Assembly: GCA_017860335.1 (NCBI GenBank)
Contig: JAFNAU010000042.1
Span: 1 to 19,772 of the forward strand
Length of the DNA stretch: 19,772 nucleotides
Direction of reading: 5' to 3'
Origin: Bacteroidota bacterium
GTDB taxonomy: Bacteria > Bacteroidota > Bacteroidia > Bacteroidales > Paludibacteraceae
Part shown: positions 1-7,207 of the stretch, piece by piece
Layout: every line of letters starts with the position of its first letter
Position numbering within the stretch: position 1 is the stretch's first letter
The notes under the pieces: model-generated
Seen by the model: the letters and a program-made list of their open reading frames with translations, nothing else
Database searches by the model: none
What the model was told of the DNA's origin: nothing
Translations under genes and position numbers: made by a program

Positions 1-25
1 TTTTTTTCTCTACTGCAAAAATATT

Positions 26-1522
26 TTATTTCTTTGCTTCATTTCCTTTTGGCTTTTCCTCTATAGCTTCATCCGTTTTCACTTCAATTTTTTCTTTTAC
101 CGGAGAATATTCAGTGCTTTCAGCACCTTTAAGGAAGGAGGGAAGGTTCATTCCGGCAGATTTAAAGAGATCGTCAAGCGGCGGAATGGTTTTCATCAAG
201 CCGGACATGAAATTAGCGGTTGAAGTTTTTCCATCATTACCATTTCCCGAATCCCAAACGGTAACTTTATCGATTTTGAGGTTTTTAACCGCTTCGACTT
301 GAGTTTTCACCAAATCAGGTAATTTTTCAATCATTAATAATTGATATGCTTTGTCCGGATCACCTCCGGCAGCTTTTACTACATCGGCATAACCTCGTGC
401 CTGATTGGTCAGAATGGCAAATAAACCGCGAGCTTCAGCATCCATTTTTGCAAATATTGCATCGGCTTCACCTTTTGCCTGAACACGAATTTTTTCTGCC
501 TCAGCTTCTGCTTCTATTACCACTTTTTGTTTGGCAATCTGCGCCGGAACTACGATGTTGGCTGTTTCAGTGGAACGTTCGCGTTCCGCACGGGCATTTT
601 CTGCCATTTTTTCAGCCACGTAGGCTTCTTCCAGTGCTTTAGCTTCCTGCACTTTTTCGGCGGCAGTAGCCAGCCTGGCCGATTCGGCCTCTTTCTCCCG
701 GCGTAATGCGTCCGATTGCGCTATCGTTATTTTTGCGGTATTTTCTCCCTGAACTGCAGTTGCATTGGCTTCGGAAGTCTTAATACGGGTAAGTTTGTCA
801 GCTTCTGCTTTCCCTATCATTTCATCTTTCATCGCCGTTGCAATGTTGATCTCACGGTCTTTGTCGGCTACTGCTTTACCTGTTTCACCTATTTTTTCCT
901 GCTCGGCAACCGAAATTTTAGCTTCATTTATGGCTTTTGCAGCTGCTTCTTTACCCAATGCTTCGATGTAGCCGGATTCATCTTTGATATCGGTTACATT
1001 TACATTAATCAGCTTTAAGCCAACTTTCCGCAGTTCATTATCAACTACTTTTGATATAGCTTCCAGAAATTTGTCGCGGTCTGAATTGATTTCTTCGATG
1101 GTCATGGTGGCAATAACCAGACGCAACTGACCGAACAGAATATCGGAGGCAAGTTCTTTGATTTTATCGGGAATAAGTCCAAGCAATCTTTCAGCAGCCG
1201 TATTCATAGTTTCGGGTTCTGTAGAAATGGCAATGGTAAAACGTGAAGGCACGTCCACGCGGATATTTTGACGGCTTAACGCGTTGGTCAGATTGGCTTC
1301 AATAGAGAGCGGTTTCAGATCCAGATAGGCATAATCCTGAATTACAGGCCAGATAAATGCACCACCACCGTGAATACACTTGGCCGATGTGCCACCGGTA
1401 CGTCCGTACACTACAAGGATTTTGTCCGAAGGACAACGTTTGAAACGGGAAACAAGTGCCAGTATAGTTACAAAAATAACGACTGCCAACACTACAATAA
1501 GCAATAATGGGGATGCAAACAT
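26..1522 (-). CDS. Flotillin-like membrane scaffold protein
   Basis: 498 residues. A single hydrophobic segment at about residues 5-25 anchors the protein. An SPFH/band-7 domain follows (about 30-200, including 'VPSRFTIAIST' and 'FGQLRLVIATMTIEEI'). Residues about 200-380 form a long Ala/Glu/Lys-rich region with the EA-repeat pattern of flotillins, which is expected to form coiled coils and oligomers. The C-terminus is charged and low in complexity. Flotillins organise ordered membrane microdomains at the inner membrane. The gene lies 6 bp downstream of an NfeD-like gene, the classic nfeD-flotillin pairing, and both probably use the promoter at 2117-2147. No terminator is visible in the 25 bases left of the stop codon. 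Confidence 0.93.
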   Translation of the reverse strand: MFASPLLLIVVLAVVIFVTILALVSRFKRCPSDKILVVYGRTGGTSAKCIHGGGAFIWPVIQDYAYLDLKPLSIEANLTNALSRQNIRVDVPSRFTIAISTEPETMNTAAERLLGLIPDKIKELASDILFGQLRLVIATMTIEEINSDRDKFLEAISKVVDNELRKVGLKLINVNVTDIKDESGYIEALGKEAAAKAINEAKISVAEQEKIGETGKAVADKDREINIATAMKDEMIGKAEADKLTRIKTSEANATAVQGENTAKITIAQSDALRREKEAESARLATAAEKVQEAKALEEAYVAEKMAENARAERERSTETANIVVPAQIAKQKVVIEAEAEAEKIRVQAKGEADAIFAKMDAEARGLFAILTNQARGYADVVKAAGGDPDKAYQLLMIEKLPDLVKTQVEAVKNLKIDKVTVWDSGNGNDGKTSTANFMSGLMKTIPPLDDLFKSAGMNLPSFLKGAESTEYSPVKEKIEVKTDEAIEEKPKGNEAKK

Positions 1523-1528
1523 GATTTT

Positions 1529-2098
1529 TTAAATTTTAGCTACAATTAATACGTTTTTATTTTCTATTTTAACTACTTTCACGGTTGTATGTGACAGAAT
1601 TGGGCCTGCTGAGTCTGTCATGGCTTCGAGTTCGCGCACAGAACCATTCACGCTGATAAGGATTTTACCTTTTCCGATTCGGTTACCCGGAATGGTGAGA
1701 TAAACCTCAGCGGTTTTATAGAGTGTTTCATCTATTCTGAATGAATCATCTTCGGTCAATCGCATGAGCTGCCTGATTATTACAAAGAAAATGGCCACAA
1801 ACACAATTCCGGTCACTATTGCCAGTATAAGAAGGAGAGTTTTACTGCCGATAATATTGTAAAAAGCAATTCCTGACCAACTGAAACCCAACAGAAAATT
1901 GATAAGATTACGAAGTGAGAAAAGCTGAAAAGGTGCATCCGTATCACTAAAGTCGCTGTCAAAGTCGGCAGTTACACCATCCATTGAATTGCCTCCGACA
2001 AAAGTCATAATAGCCTGAATGATAAAAATGATGCTTACAGGTATAGCAATGTACCAAAATACACGAAGTAAAGGTTCTAAAGAATGCAGAATTTCCAT
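1529..2098 (-). CDS. NfeD-like membrane protein, flotillin partner
   Basis: 189 residues. A membrane segment lies near residues 15-35 and two more at about 66-110, followed by a soluble C-terminal domain (about 125-189, 'GKILISVNGSVRELEAMTD' through 'VKIENKNVLIVAKI'). That domain matches the small OB-fold typical of NfeD proteins. There is no ClpP-like protease domain, so this is the short NfeD class. Its OB-fold is thought to act with flotillin in membrane microdomains. It is the first gene of a two-gene unit, with flotillin 6 bp downstream on the same strand. The start is supported by the promoter about 20 bp upstream. Confidence 0.85.
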   Translation of the reverse strand: MEILHSLEPLLRVFWYIAIPVSIIFIIQAIMTFVGGNSMDGVTADFDSDFSDTDAPFQLFSLRNLINFLLGFSWSGIAFYNIIGSKTLLLILAIVTGIVFVAIFFVIIRQLMRLTEDDSFRIDETLYKTAEVYLTIPGNRIGKGKILISVNGSVRELEAMTDSAGPILSHTTVKVVKIENKNVLIVAKI

Positions 2099-2116
2099 AG
2101 TTTAAAATTTTAATTC

Positions 2117-2147
2117 CAAAGTTAAATATATCTTATGAATATACAAT
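2117..2147 (-). promoter_or_regulatory. Bacteroidota-type promoter of nfeD-flotillin
   Basis: Read on the minus strand, ATTG (2144-2147) lies 19 bp before TAACTTTG (2117-2124). This matches the -33/-7 consensus TTTG-N19-21-TAnnTTTG of the Bacteroidota primary sigma factor. It implies a very short 5' leader before the ATG at 2098. Confidence 0.7.
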
Positions 2148-2300
2148 AATTAAACACAACATAATTTTTAAAATAGTTCTAACATATAACACACATACCT
2201 TAGCTATGGAATTTTTTATTTAGATTATTGACTGATTTACAACCCTTTTTTGACAAATGAATTCTCGATCCTTCAATTAATTTTTTTTATGATTATTGAA

Positions 2301-2864
2301 TTAAATCCGTAACGAACCACGAAATCCCCTGACTGCATAGTATGATTCGGCTCCGTTGTGATAGGTAAACACATGATTGTAGCGGCGGTCGCAGAAAATG
2401 GCTCCTCCCAGACTTCTGATTTCAGCCGGAGTTTTCACCCAACTGGAAGTTTTGAGATCAAACTCACCCAGTTTTTGTAGCTCACGATATTCATCTTCCG
2501 ACAGAAGTTCAATACCCATTTCAGCTGCCAGTTCAACGGCATTGTTTTTTGGTTTGAATTCTTTTCGAGCTTCCCATGCTTCGCGGTCATAACAGAGACT
2601 TCTCCGCCCTTTCGGGGTCTCGGCCGAGCAATCGGCAAAGATGTATTCGTCTGTCGCGGTATCATAACCAACCACATCCGGTTCGCCGCCCGTTGTTTCC
2701 ATCAGGTGGAGCAATACTGTTTTTTCGGTATACAGTTTCAGCTTTTCATGAATTCTCTCCCAGTCAATTTCCGGATGTCGTTGACGGTTTTTCTCAAAAC
2801 GTTTTTTCAACATGTCGAGAAATTCCGCTCTTTGCCGGGGTGTCAGGTTATTGGTATTTTCCAT
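2301..2864 (-). CDS. DUF4256 family protein
   Basis: 187 residues, a soluble single-domain protein matching the DUF4256 family over its full length. Recognisable blocks are 'TGGEPDVVGYD', 'CSAETPKGRRSLCYDR', 'GIELLSEDEYRELQ' and 'GGAIFCDRRYNHVFTYHNGAES', ending 'RGFRGSLRI'. The biochemical function of the family is unknown to me. The many conserved polar and aromatic residues suggest an enzyme or ligand-binding fold. It stands alone between the flotillin pair and the aromatic operon, on the same strand as both. Upstream, CATCTTTG at about 2893-2900 is one base off a -7 element, so the promoter call is weak. If the split terminator at 3082-3308 leaks, the gene would also receive read-through from the aromatic operon. 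Confidence 0.85.
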   Translation of the reverse strand: MENTNNLTPRQRAEFLDMLKKRFEKNRQRHPEIDWERIHEKLKLYTEKTVLLHLMETTGGEPDVVGYDTATDEYIFADCSAETPKGRRSLCYDREAWEARKEFKPKNNAVELAAEMGIELLSEDEYRELQKLGEFDLKTSSWVKTPAEIRSLGGAIFCDRRYNHVFTYHNGAESYYAVRGFRGSLRI

Positions 2865-3081
2865 CGGAGCAGTGTGAGATTATTTATTTAAACCAAAGAT
2901 GATAGAGTTTAGTTTATTTGTGTCTAAATATTCTCAAATAGAGACCCTTCCTGCCGCAGGTAACACCCCAATATATCGCTCCAATACTCCAATATATCTT
3001 TCCAATAGCCAAATACATGCTCCTCATCCATTTTTGGTTGCATTTCATACATCTCTGAGTTAATAGGTACAATTCATTTAC
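2865..3081. other. Non-coding spacer with CCAATA low-complexity stretch
   Basis: I see no convincing gene here. Positions about 2968-3025 hold a degenerate array of the word CCAATA(TAT), repeated four to five times at irregular spacing. A 65-codon open frame on the minus strand (2914-3111) runs through this array and into the mobile element; its composition follows the repeats, so I do not call it a gene. Confidence 0.5.
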
Positions 3082-3308
3082 AAAAAAAGCAGGGAATTCA
3101 TTTGAGGGCACTGAAAAAGTATAGCTAAATTAAAGGCTTGTACAATTTTGTTTGTACAAGCCCTTTTCCTTGCCGAATTTGAAGAAACTTCACTCTTTGT
3201 TACAAATAAGCCACTCTCAGGCCATCAAATTGCCAATTTCGTGAGTCTTTTTTCTCTTTGAATTTCTAAAGGGACTTTTTCAATGCCCTCAATTCATTTC
3301 CCTGCTTT
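3082..3308 (-). terminator. Aromatic operon terminator, split by an insertion
   Basis: On the minus strand downstream of the DAHP synthase stop, AAAGCAGGG (3300-3308) is the left arm. CCCTGCTTT followed by a T-run (3082-3094) is the right arm. The arms are perfect 9-bp complements. Removing the 187-bp element at 3104-3290 and one copy of its 9-bp flanking repeat restores a compact stem-loop with a 9-nt loop and T-tract, an ordinary intrinsic terminator. The loop is now about 205 nt, so termination is probably weakened. Confidence 0.75.
3104..3290. mobile_element. MITE-like element with 17-bp inverted ends and 9-bp TSD
   Basis: The ends GAGGGCACTGAAAAAGT (3104-3120) and, inverted, GAGGGCATTGAAAAAGT (3274-3290) differ at one position. 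They are flanked by identical 9-bp direct repeats AATTCATTT (3095-3103 and 3291-3299), as expected of a target-site duplication. The interior codes for nothing. It contains a strong hairpin at about 3134-3162 built on GGCTTGTACAA and its complement. The length, inverted ends and lack of a transposase fit a non-autonomous element moved in trans. I could not assign the parent IS family from the ends. Confidence 0.8.
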
Positions 3309-3337
3309 CAGTTACTATATTCTTATTTCCGGATTAT

Positions 3338-4396
3338 TTATTTCATAATCATCATCTGTTGTCTGACCGACTCTTCGTGGATGGCCATCAGTACGGTTTT
3401 CATAAAATCACCGCTCATACCCATTTTTTCGGCCTGATTTATGCGGTTTTTCAGGATTTCGTCATAGCGCTGAGCCTGTAGGATAGGCATATTATGTTCT
3501 TTTTTATAAGTCCCAATCTCCTGTGATACCCGCATACGCTTAGCCAGCAGTTCGAGCAGGTCATTGTCGAGTAGATCTATCTGGCGGCGCAGAACGGTGA
3601 GATTTTCGGTGGTCTGATTGGTATCACGTATTACCAGCGTATCCAGTATCAACTGAAGTACTTCAGGAGTTATTTGCTGCGAAGCATCGCTCCAGGCTTT
3701 GTCGGGGGTGCAGTGCGATTCAATGATTAGTCCGTCGAAATTCAAATCCATAGCTTGTTGGCTGATAGATGCAATCAGTTCACGTTTGCCACCAATGTGC
3801 GAAGGATCGCATATGATAGGCAAAGTGGGTAATTGGCGGTGCAACTCGATAGGGATATGCCATTGTGGTAAGTTACGATATACTTTTTTATCAGATGAAC
3901 TGAACCCACGATGAATGGCTCCGATGCGGCGAATGCCTGCGTTGTAAATCCGTTCGATGGCGCCAATCCAGAGATCGAGGTCTGGGTTTACAGGATTTTT
4001 AATAAGCACAGGTATGTCGGTTTCTTTCAGGGCATCGGCAATTTCCTGTACCGAAAATGGATTAGCCGTTGTACGGGCACCTATCCACAGTATATCCACA
4101 TCGTTAGCCAAAGCTTCACGAACATGTTTTGCGTTGGCTACTTCCACAGCTGTGTACATGCCAAGTTCGGATTTTACACGTTTCAGCCAGGTGAGCGCTT
4201 CCGTGCCAACACCTTCAAATCCTCCGGGTTTGGTACGGGGTTTCCAGACACCAGCTCTGAAAATTTTTACACCTATATTCGATAATGCTTTGGCTGTTGT
4301 CATTACTTGTTCTTCAGTTTCGGCGCTGCATGGCCCTGAAATAATCAGGGGTCGCTTCGGGTCAACGCCCGGTAGTAATATTGATTGTAGTTCCAT
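3338..4396 (-). CDS. aroF: DAHP synthase fused to chorismate mutase
   Basis: 352 residues in two domains. Residues about 1-260 are a DAHP synthase of the KDO8P-synthase-like type Ibeta: 'IISGPCSAET', 'FRAGVWKPRTKPGGFEG', 'WIGARTTANPFSVQ', 'VLIKNP', 'IGAIHRGFSS', 'ICDPSHIGGKR' and 'IIESHCTPDKAWSDASQQ'. It condenses phosphoenolpyruvate and erythrose 4-phosphate, the first step of the shikimate pathway. Residues about 265-352 are an AroQ-type chorismate mutase helical domain ('LRRQIDLLDNDLLELLAKRM', then 'IGTYKKEHNMPI'), which turns chorismate into prephenate. Such fusions usually allow feedback control through the mutase part. It is the last gene of the operon after pheA and the aminotransferase. 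The gene symbol is a convention and could equally be aroG or aroA-type. Confidence 0.95.
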   Translation of the reverse strand: MELQSILLPGVDPKRPLIISGPCSAETEEQVMTTAKALSNIGVKIFRAGVWKPRTKPGGFEGVGTEALTWLKRVKSELGMYTAVEVANAKHVREALANDVDILWIGARTTANPFSVQEIADALKETDIPVLIKNPVNPDLDLWIGAIERIYNAGIRRIGAIHRGFSSSDKKVYRNLPQWHIPIELHRQLPTLPIICDPSHIGGKRELIASISQQAMDLNFDGLIIESHCTPDKAWSDASQQITPEVLQLILDTLVIRDTNQTTENLTVLRRQIDLLDNDLLELLAKRMRVSQEIGTYKKEHNMPILQAQRYDEILKNRINQAEKMGMSGDFMKTVLMAIHEESVRQQMMIMK

Positions 4397-4419
4397 AATT
4401 GTAAATGATTTACCTCGGT

Positions 4420-4541
4420 TGCCCCCTAACCCTCTAAAGGGGGGATAAGCAAGGTCATTGAAGGATTATTTGTATTATTATATTTGATTTATATTTTTAT
4501 ATTATATTTTTAAATTTCCCCTTAAGGGGGTTAGGGGGCAA
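4420..4541. repeat. Inverted pair of GC-rich palindromic repeats
   Basis: Copy one (4420-4446, GCCCCCTAACCCTCTAAAGG) and copy two in inverse orientation (4516-4541) flank about 70 bp of AT-rich sequence. The pair can fold into one long hairpin. The TAA inside copy two is the stop codon of the aminotransferase gene. The pair belongs to the dispersed family also seen near 5690-5860, 14770-15040, 16500-16630 and 17430-17655. Confidence 0.8.
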
Positions 4542-5742
4542 TTCTCCTTATCACTTCCTCCAGCATACTTTCCGGACTGCAAAGCGAGATGCGCAAATAA
4601 CGTTTTCCTTTATCGCCGAAAATAAATCCGGGGGTGATAAATACATTATTATTATATAGAATTTTGTCGGCTATTTCTCCCGCGTCATTCCATGTATCTG
4701 CAATTTTTCCCCATACAAACATTCCCACCTGGTTTCTGTCGTAGCTGCATTCCAACGTATCCATGATTTTGAAAGCAAGTTCGCGTCGCCGGGCGTACAC
4801 TTCGTTCATCCTGTTGTGCCATTCTTCTGAGTTTTGCAATGCCTGAACGGCAGCTACCATCATGGGCCTGTACATTCCCGAGTCAACATTTGATTTTACT
4901 GCGAGCACCCATTTCACGAATTGCTCATTGCTGGCAAGCATAGCCATACGCCATCCGGCCATATTATGCGATTTGCTCATCGAATTGAGTTCGATGCAAA
5001 TGTCTTTTGCTCCTTCAATGGAGAGAATACTCAGTTTCTTGTCGTTGAGAATAAAACTGTAAGGATTATCGTTACAGATGACAATATTATGTTTTCGTCC
5101 GAAGGCAACCAGTTTTTCAAATAATTCGACACTGGCATTTGCTCCTGTGGGCATGTTGGGATAGTTGACCCACATGAGTTTCACGTTCGATAAGTCCATT
5201 TTTTCCAGTGCCTCGAAATCGGGCTCCCAGTTATTGCTTTCGTCCAGATCGTAGCTGATGATATTTGCTTCGCAAATGCGGCTTGCACTACTGTATGTGG
5301 GGTATCCCGGATTGGGCACAAGCACTCCGTCGCCGGGGTTGACAAAAGCCAGCGTGATATGCAGAATCCCTTCTTTTGACCCGATGAGCGGCTGAATTTC
5401 AGTTTTGGGGTTGAGTTCGGTATTGTACCAGCGTTTGTACCAGGCGGCAAGTCCGTTTCTCAGTTCAGGAATTCCCGTGTAGCTCTGGTAGCCGTGAACG
5501 TTGGGTTTCCGGGCTTCCGTGCAGAGTGCTTCTATAGTCTCTTCCGATGGTGGTAAGTCGGGATTGCCGATGCCCAGATTGAGAACATTTTTTCCCAGAG
5601 CCCTCATCTCATCAATTTCTCGCAGTTTTGCCGAGAAATAGTATTCCGAAACACTATTTAGGCGGTTAGCTGGCTGTATTTGTTCCTGCCCCCCATCCCC
5701 CTGAAAGGGGAGCGAAGAAGCATTATTTGAAGTTTGTAACAT
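4531..5742 (-). CDS. PLP aminotransferase of the aromatic operon
   Basis: 403 residues, fold-type I class I/II aminotransferase. 'SMSKSHNMAGWRMAML' contains the expected PLP lysine (Lys257) and the following Gly-Trp-Arg. Other family blocks are 'NLGIGNPDLPPS', 'GSKEG' (about 121), 'NPGYPTY' and 'NYPNMPTGA'. Its place between pheA and DAHP synthase suggests it transaminates phenylpyruvate and hydroxyphenylpyruvate (or prephenate) to make Phe and Tyr; this rests on context, because the family also includes LL-diaminopimelate aminotransferases. Residues about 11-19 are encoded by a palindromic repeat copy (5687-5712), and the stop codon lies in another copy. There is no Met between residue 1 and residue 45, so the repeat is probably translated. 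Confidence 0.9.
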   Translation of the reverse strand: MLQTSNNASSLPFQGDGGQEQIQPANRLNSVSEYYFSAKLREIDEMRALGKNVLNLGIGNPDLPPSEETIEALCTEARKPNVHGYQSYTGIPELRNGLAAWYKRWYNTELNPKTEIQPLIGSKEGILHITLAFVNPGDGVLVPNPGYPTYSSASRICEANIISYDLDESNNWEPDFEALEKMDLSNVKLMWVNYPNMPTGANASVELFEKLVAFGRKHNIVICNDNPYSFILNDKKLSILSIEGAKDICIELNSMSKSHNMAGWRMAMLASNEQFVKWVLAVKSNVDSGMYRPMMVAAVQALQNSEEWHNRMNEVYARRRELAFKIMDTLECSYDRNQVGMFVWGKIADTWNDAGEIADKILYNNNVFITPGFIFGDKGKRYLRISLCSPESMLEEVIRRIAP

Positions 5743-5861
5743 TATTATAAGTATTACTGTATTTTACTATTGCATTAACATTCGGTTATTTACCAAACCT
5801 AATTTTCTTATTCCCCCTTTAGGGGGGGGAGGGGGCTTTTCCCTTTAGGCGGTTTGGGGGT
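5687..5861. repeat. Inverted repeat pair plus a third adjacent copy
   Basis: Copy one (5687-5712, CCCCCCATCCCCCTGAAAGG) lies inside the 5' end of the aminotransferase gene. Inverse copies lie at 5811-5838 and at 5839-5861 (CCCTTTAGGCGGTTTGGGGG). The last copy encodes the final residues and stop codon of pheA ('EDPQTA'). The pair brackets the pheA-aminotransferase junction. Confidence 0.75.
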
Positions 5862-6705
5862 CTTCCGGCGTTTTACCTTCCCGATATTCGCCCAGTATCT
5901 GAAACTCTTTGGTCAGTGGTTTTATCGCTTCGAGCGACTGACGGTAGCGTTCATAATTGTCAAAAGTCAGATTGATGTAAAACTGATATTCCCACTCCCG
6001 TCCGAGGATGGGCAGTGACTGAATTTTGGTCAGATTCATGTGGTAAAAAGAAAGGATGGAAAGAACTTTTGACAGACTGCCTTCTTCGTGGGGCAGGGTG
6101 AACACGAGGGTGGATTTATTCAGCGCTATTTGTCTGTTCATTTTGTAAGCCAGGTCTGGTTTGGCAATGATCAGAAACCGGGTGAAATTGCGTTTGTTTG
6201 TTTCTATACCTTCGGCTATGATTTCCAGTCCGTAAAGTTCGGCTGCCAGCCTGCTGCAGATGGCTGCCCGTCCGGTTATTTTATTTTCGGCAATTTCCTT
6301 AGCCGAGAGGGCAGTATCGTCGCTTTCCACAGCCCTGAGGTTTTTGTGTGCGTCCAGAAAATCTTCGCATTGCATCAGCGCAATGGGGTGGGAGTAAACC
6401 TCGTGTAAATCATCCATTTCTTGTCCGGGGAGCGCTGCCAACTGATGCGAGATTCGTAATTTATATTCACCTATTATCAGGCAACCGCTTTCGCGAAGCA
6501 GGTTGTGATTTTGAAGTAGACTGCCCGCTATGGTGTTTTCAATGGCAATAATTCCCAGTAGGCTCTCGTCGTTGTCTATTGCTTTGAAAACGTCTTTGAA
6601 GGTGGCACAGCAGACTATTTCCACATTTTCACCCTCAAAGTATCCACGGGCAGCTATTTCGTGGAATGCTCCGCTTACTCCCTGTATGGCTATTTTTTTT
6701 GTCAT
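5845..6705 (-). CDS. pheA: Prephenate dehydratase
   Basis: About 286 residues from the ATG at 6703-6705; a further in-frame ATG at 6727-6729 would add eight residues. I prefer the inner start, because 'MTKKIAIQGVSGAFHE' begins where the family normally begins. The catalytic domain (about 1-185) carries the 'NFTRF' block with the Thr-Arg-Phe motif of prephenate dehydratases, and 'VYSHPIALMQC'. The C-terminal ACT domain (about 195-275: 'STLVFTLPHEEGSLSKVL', 'LTKIQSLP') should bind phenylalanine for feedback inhibition. It converts prephenate to phenylpyruvate and has no fused chorismate mutase, which is supplied by the DAHP synthase fusion downstream. First structural gene of the operon, directly after the attenuator terminator. 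Confidence 0.94.
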   Translation of the reverse strand: MTKKIAIQGVSGAFHEIAARGYFEGENVEIVCCATFKDVFKAIDNDESLLGIIAIENTIAGSLLQNHNLLRESGCLIIGEYKLRISHQLAALPGQEMDDLHEVYSHPIALMQCEDFLDAHKNLRAVESDDTALSAKEIAENKITGRAAICSRLAAELYGLEIIAEGIETNKRNFTRFLIIAKPDLAYKMNRQIALNKSTLVFTLPHEEGSLSKVLSILSFYHMNLTKIQSLPILGREWEYQFYINLTFDNYERYRQSLEAIKPLTKEFQILGEYREGKTPEDPQTA

Positions 6706-6736
6706 AAAGTTTCTTTTTGTTTGATACATATTGTAT

Positions 6737-6774
6737 AAAAAAAGTCCTGCCCGAAGACTTCGAGCAGGACTTTT
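6737..6774 (-). terminator. Attenuator terminator of the phe/aro operon
   Basis: On the minus strand AAAAGTCCTGC (6764-6774) pairs perfectly with GCAGGACTTTT (6740-6750). The inner segment can pair further (CGAAG/CTTCG). A run of seven T ends at 6737. It lies after the leader peptide and before pheA, so it is an intrinsic terminator inside the operon leader. Its 5' arm TCCTGCTC (6762-6769) is also exactly complementary to GAGCAGGA (6822-6829), just after the leader stop codon. Confidence 0.9.
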
Positions 6775-6829
6775 AATATCGTATAATTCGTTTATTTATT
6801 TCAAAATTTACATATATCGTATCCTGCTC

Positions 6830-6880
6830 TCACCTGCTAAAGTAAAAGTAAAAATAAAAATATGCAAACCAGGTATTCAT
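6830..6880 (-). CDS. pheL: Phe/Tyr-rich leader peptide of the attenuator
   Basis: A 16-residue open frame, ATG at 6878-6880 and TGA at 6830-6832, reads MNTWFAYFYFYFYFSR: five Phe, four Tyr and one Trp. That composition is what an aromatic-amino-acid attenuator leader needs. The ribosome would stall on the UUU/UAU/UAC run when charged tRNA-Phe or tRNA-Tyr is scarce. The sequence at the stop codon and just after (two AGCAGG words) is the antiterminator arm. A ribosome stalled upstream leaves it free to block the terminator. A ribosome that reaches the stop codon covers it and lets the terminator form. It is too short for routine gene callers. The symbol follows the enteric convention and is by analogy only. 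Confidence 0.9.
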   Translation of the reverse strand: MNTWFAYFYFYFYFSR

Positions 6881-6913
6881 TTTAGAAATATAGATATTTT
6901 GAATTGAACGGTA

Positions 6914-6966
6914 CAAAAGTAATACAATTTTCAAAAATAATATCATAATGTCTGATTTTTTTCAAA
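6914..6966 (-). promoter_or_regulatory. Candidate promoter(s) of the phe/aro operon
   Basis: Two -7-like boxes on the minus strand precede the leader peptide: TACTTTTG (6914-6921) and TATTTTTG (6932-6939). A TTTG at 6963-6966 lies 23 bp before the second, slightly too far for the -33 box; the first has no good -33 partner. Either would give a leader transcript starting about 25-50 nt before the leader ATG. Which one is used is undecided. Confidence 0.5.
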
Positions 6967-7022
6967 ATAAATTCTATTATGTTGTTTTTTCTGGTTTCTT
7001 TTTAAGATTTCATTTAATTACC

Positions 7023-7060
7023 ACTATAATAGTTGCTTCTAATCTCGATATAATAGTTGC
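7023..7060. repeat. Two 12-bp direct repeats in the divergent spacer
   Basis: TATAATAGTTGC occurs at 7025-7036 and again at 7049-7060, a 24-bp period. The first copy overlaps the 11-bp palindrome ACTATAATAGT (7023-7033). They lie about 95-130 bp upstream of the -7 box of the sugar permease gene, a plausible place for a regulator site. The rest of the 6940-7207 spacer is AT-rich, with nothing else I can name. Confidence 0.4.
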
Positions 7061-7152
7061 CAGGTTATTGTACTTCGTTACTTTTATTAATGATTGCTAA
7101 TTATTGAAGTTTTTCATCCAGTAAGTTAAAAGATATAACAAGAAATATTTAT

Positions 7153-7160
7153 TATCTTTG
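7153..7160 (+). promoter_or_regulatory. -7 box of the permease-kinase operon
   Basis: TATCTTTG matches the TAnnTTTG consensus 48 bp before the permease ATG. I see no good TTTG box 19-21 bp upstream, which may mean the promoter needs an activator. Confidence 0.5.
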
Positions 7161-7207
7161 AAGCCAGAAAAAATCAATCAATATCTTTAACAATAAAAAT
7201 TAATTCT

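Noticed and set aside
716..1018. Plus-strand open frames opposite flotillin
   Set aside because: The Phe/Cys-rich composition is the antisense of the Ala/Glu/Lys-rich coiled-coil region; no gene signal.
2914..3111. 65-codon minus-strand frame
   Set aside because: It runs through CCAATA low-complexity sequence and into the inserted element; the peptide reflects the repeats.
3086..3308. 35-bp terminal inverted repeats of one larger element
   Set aside because: The central 9-bp words are direct, not inverted, so the outer 9-bp arms belong to the older terminator and not to the element.
6740..6774. Riboswitch or T-box upstream of pheA
   Set aside because: There is no T-box motif or specifier loop; the leader peptide and antiterminator explain the structure.
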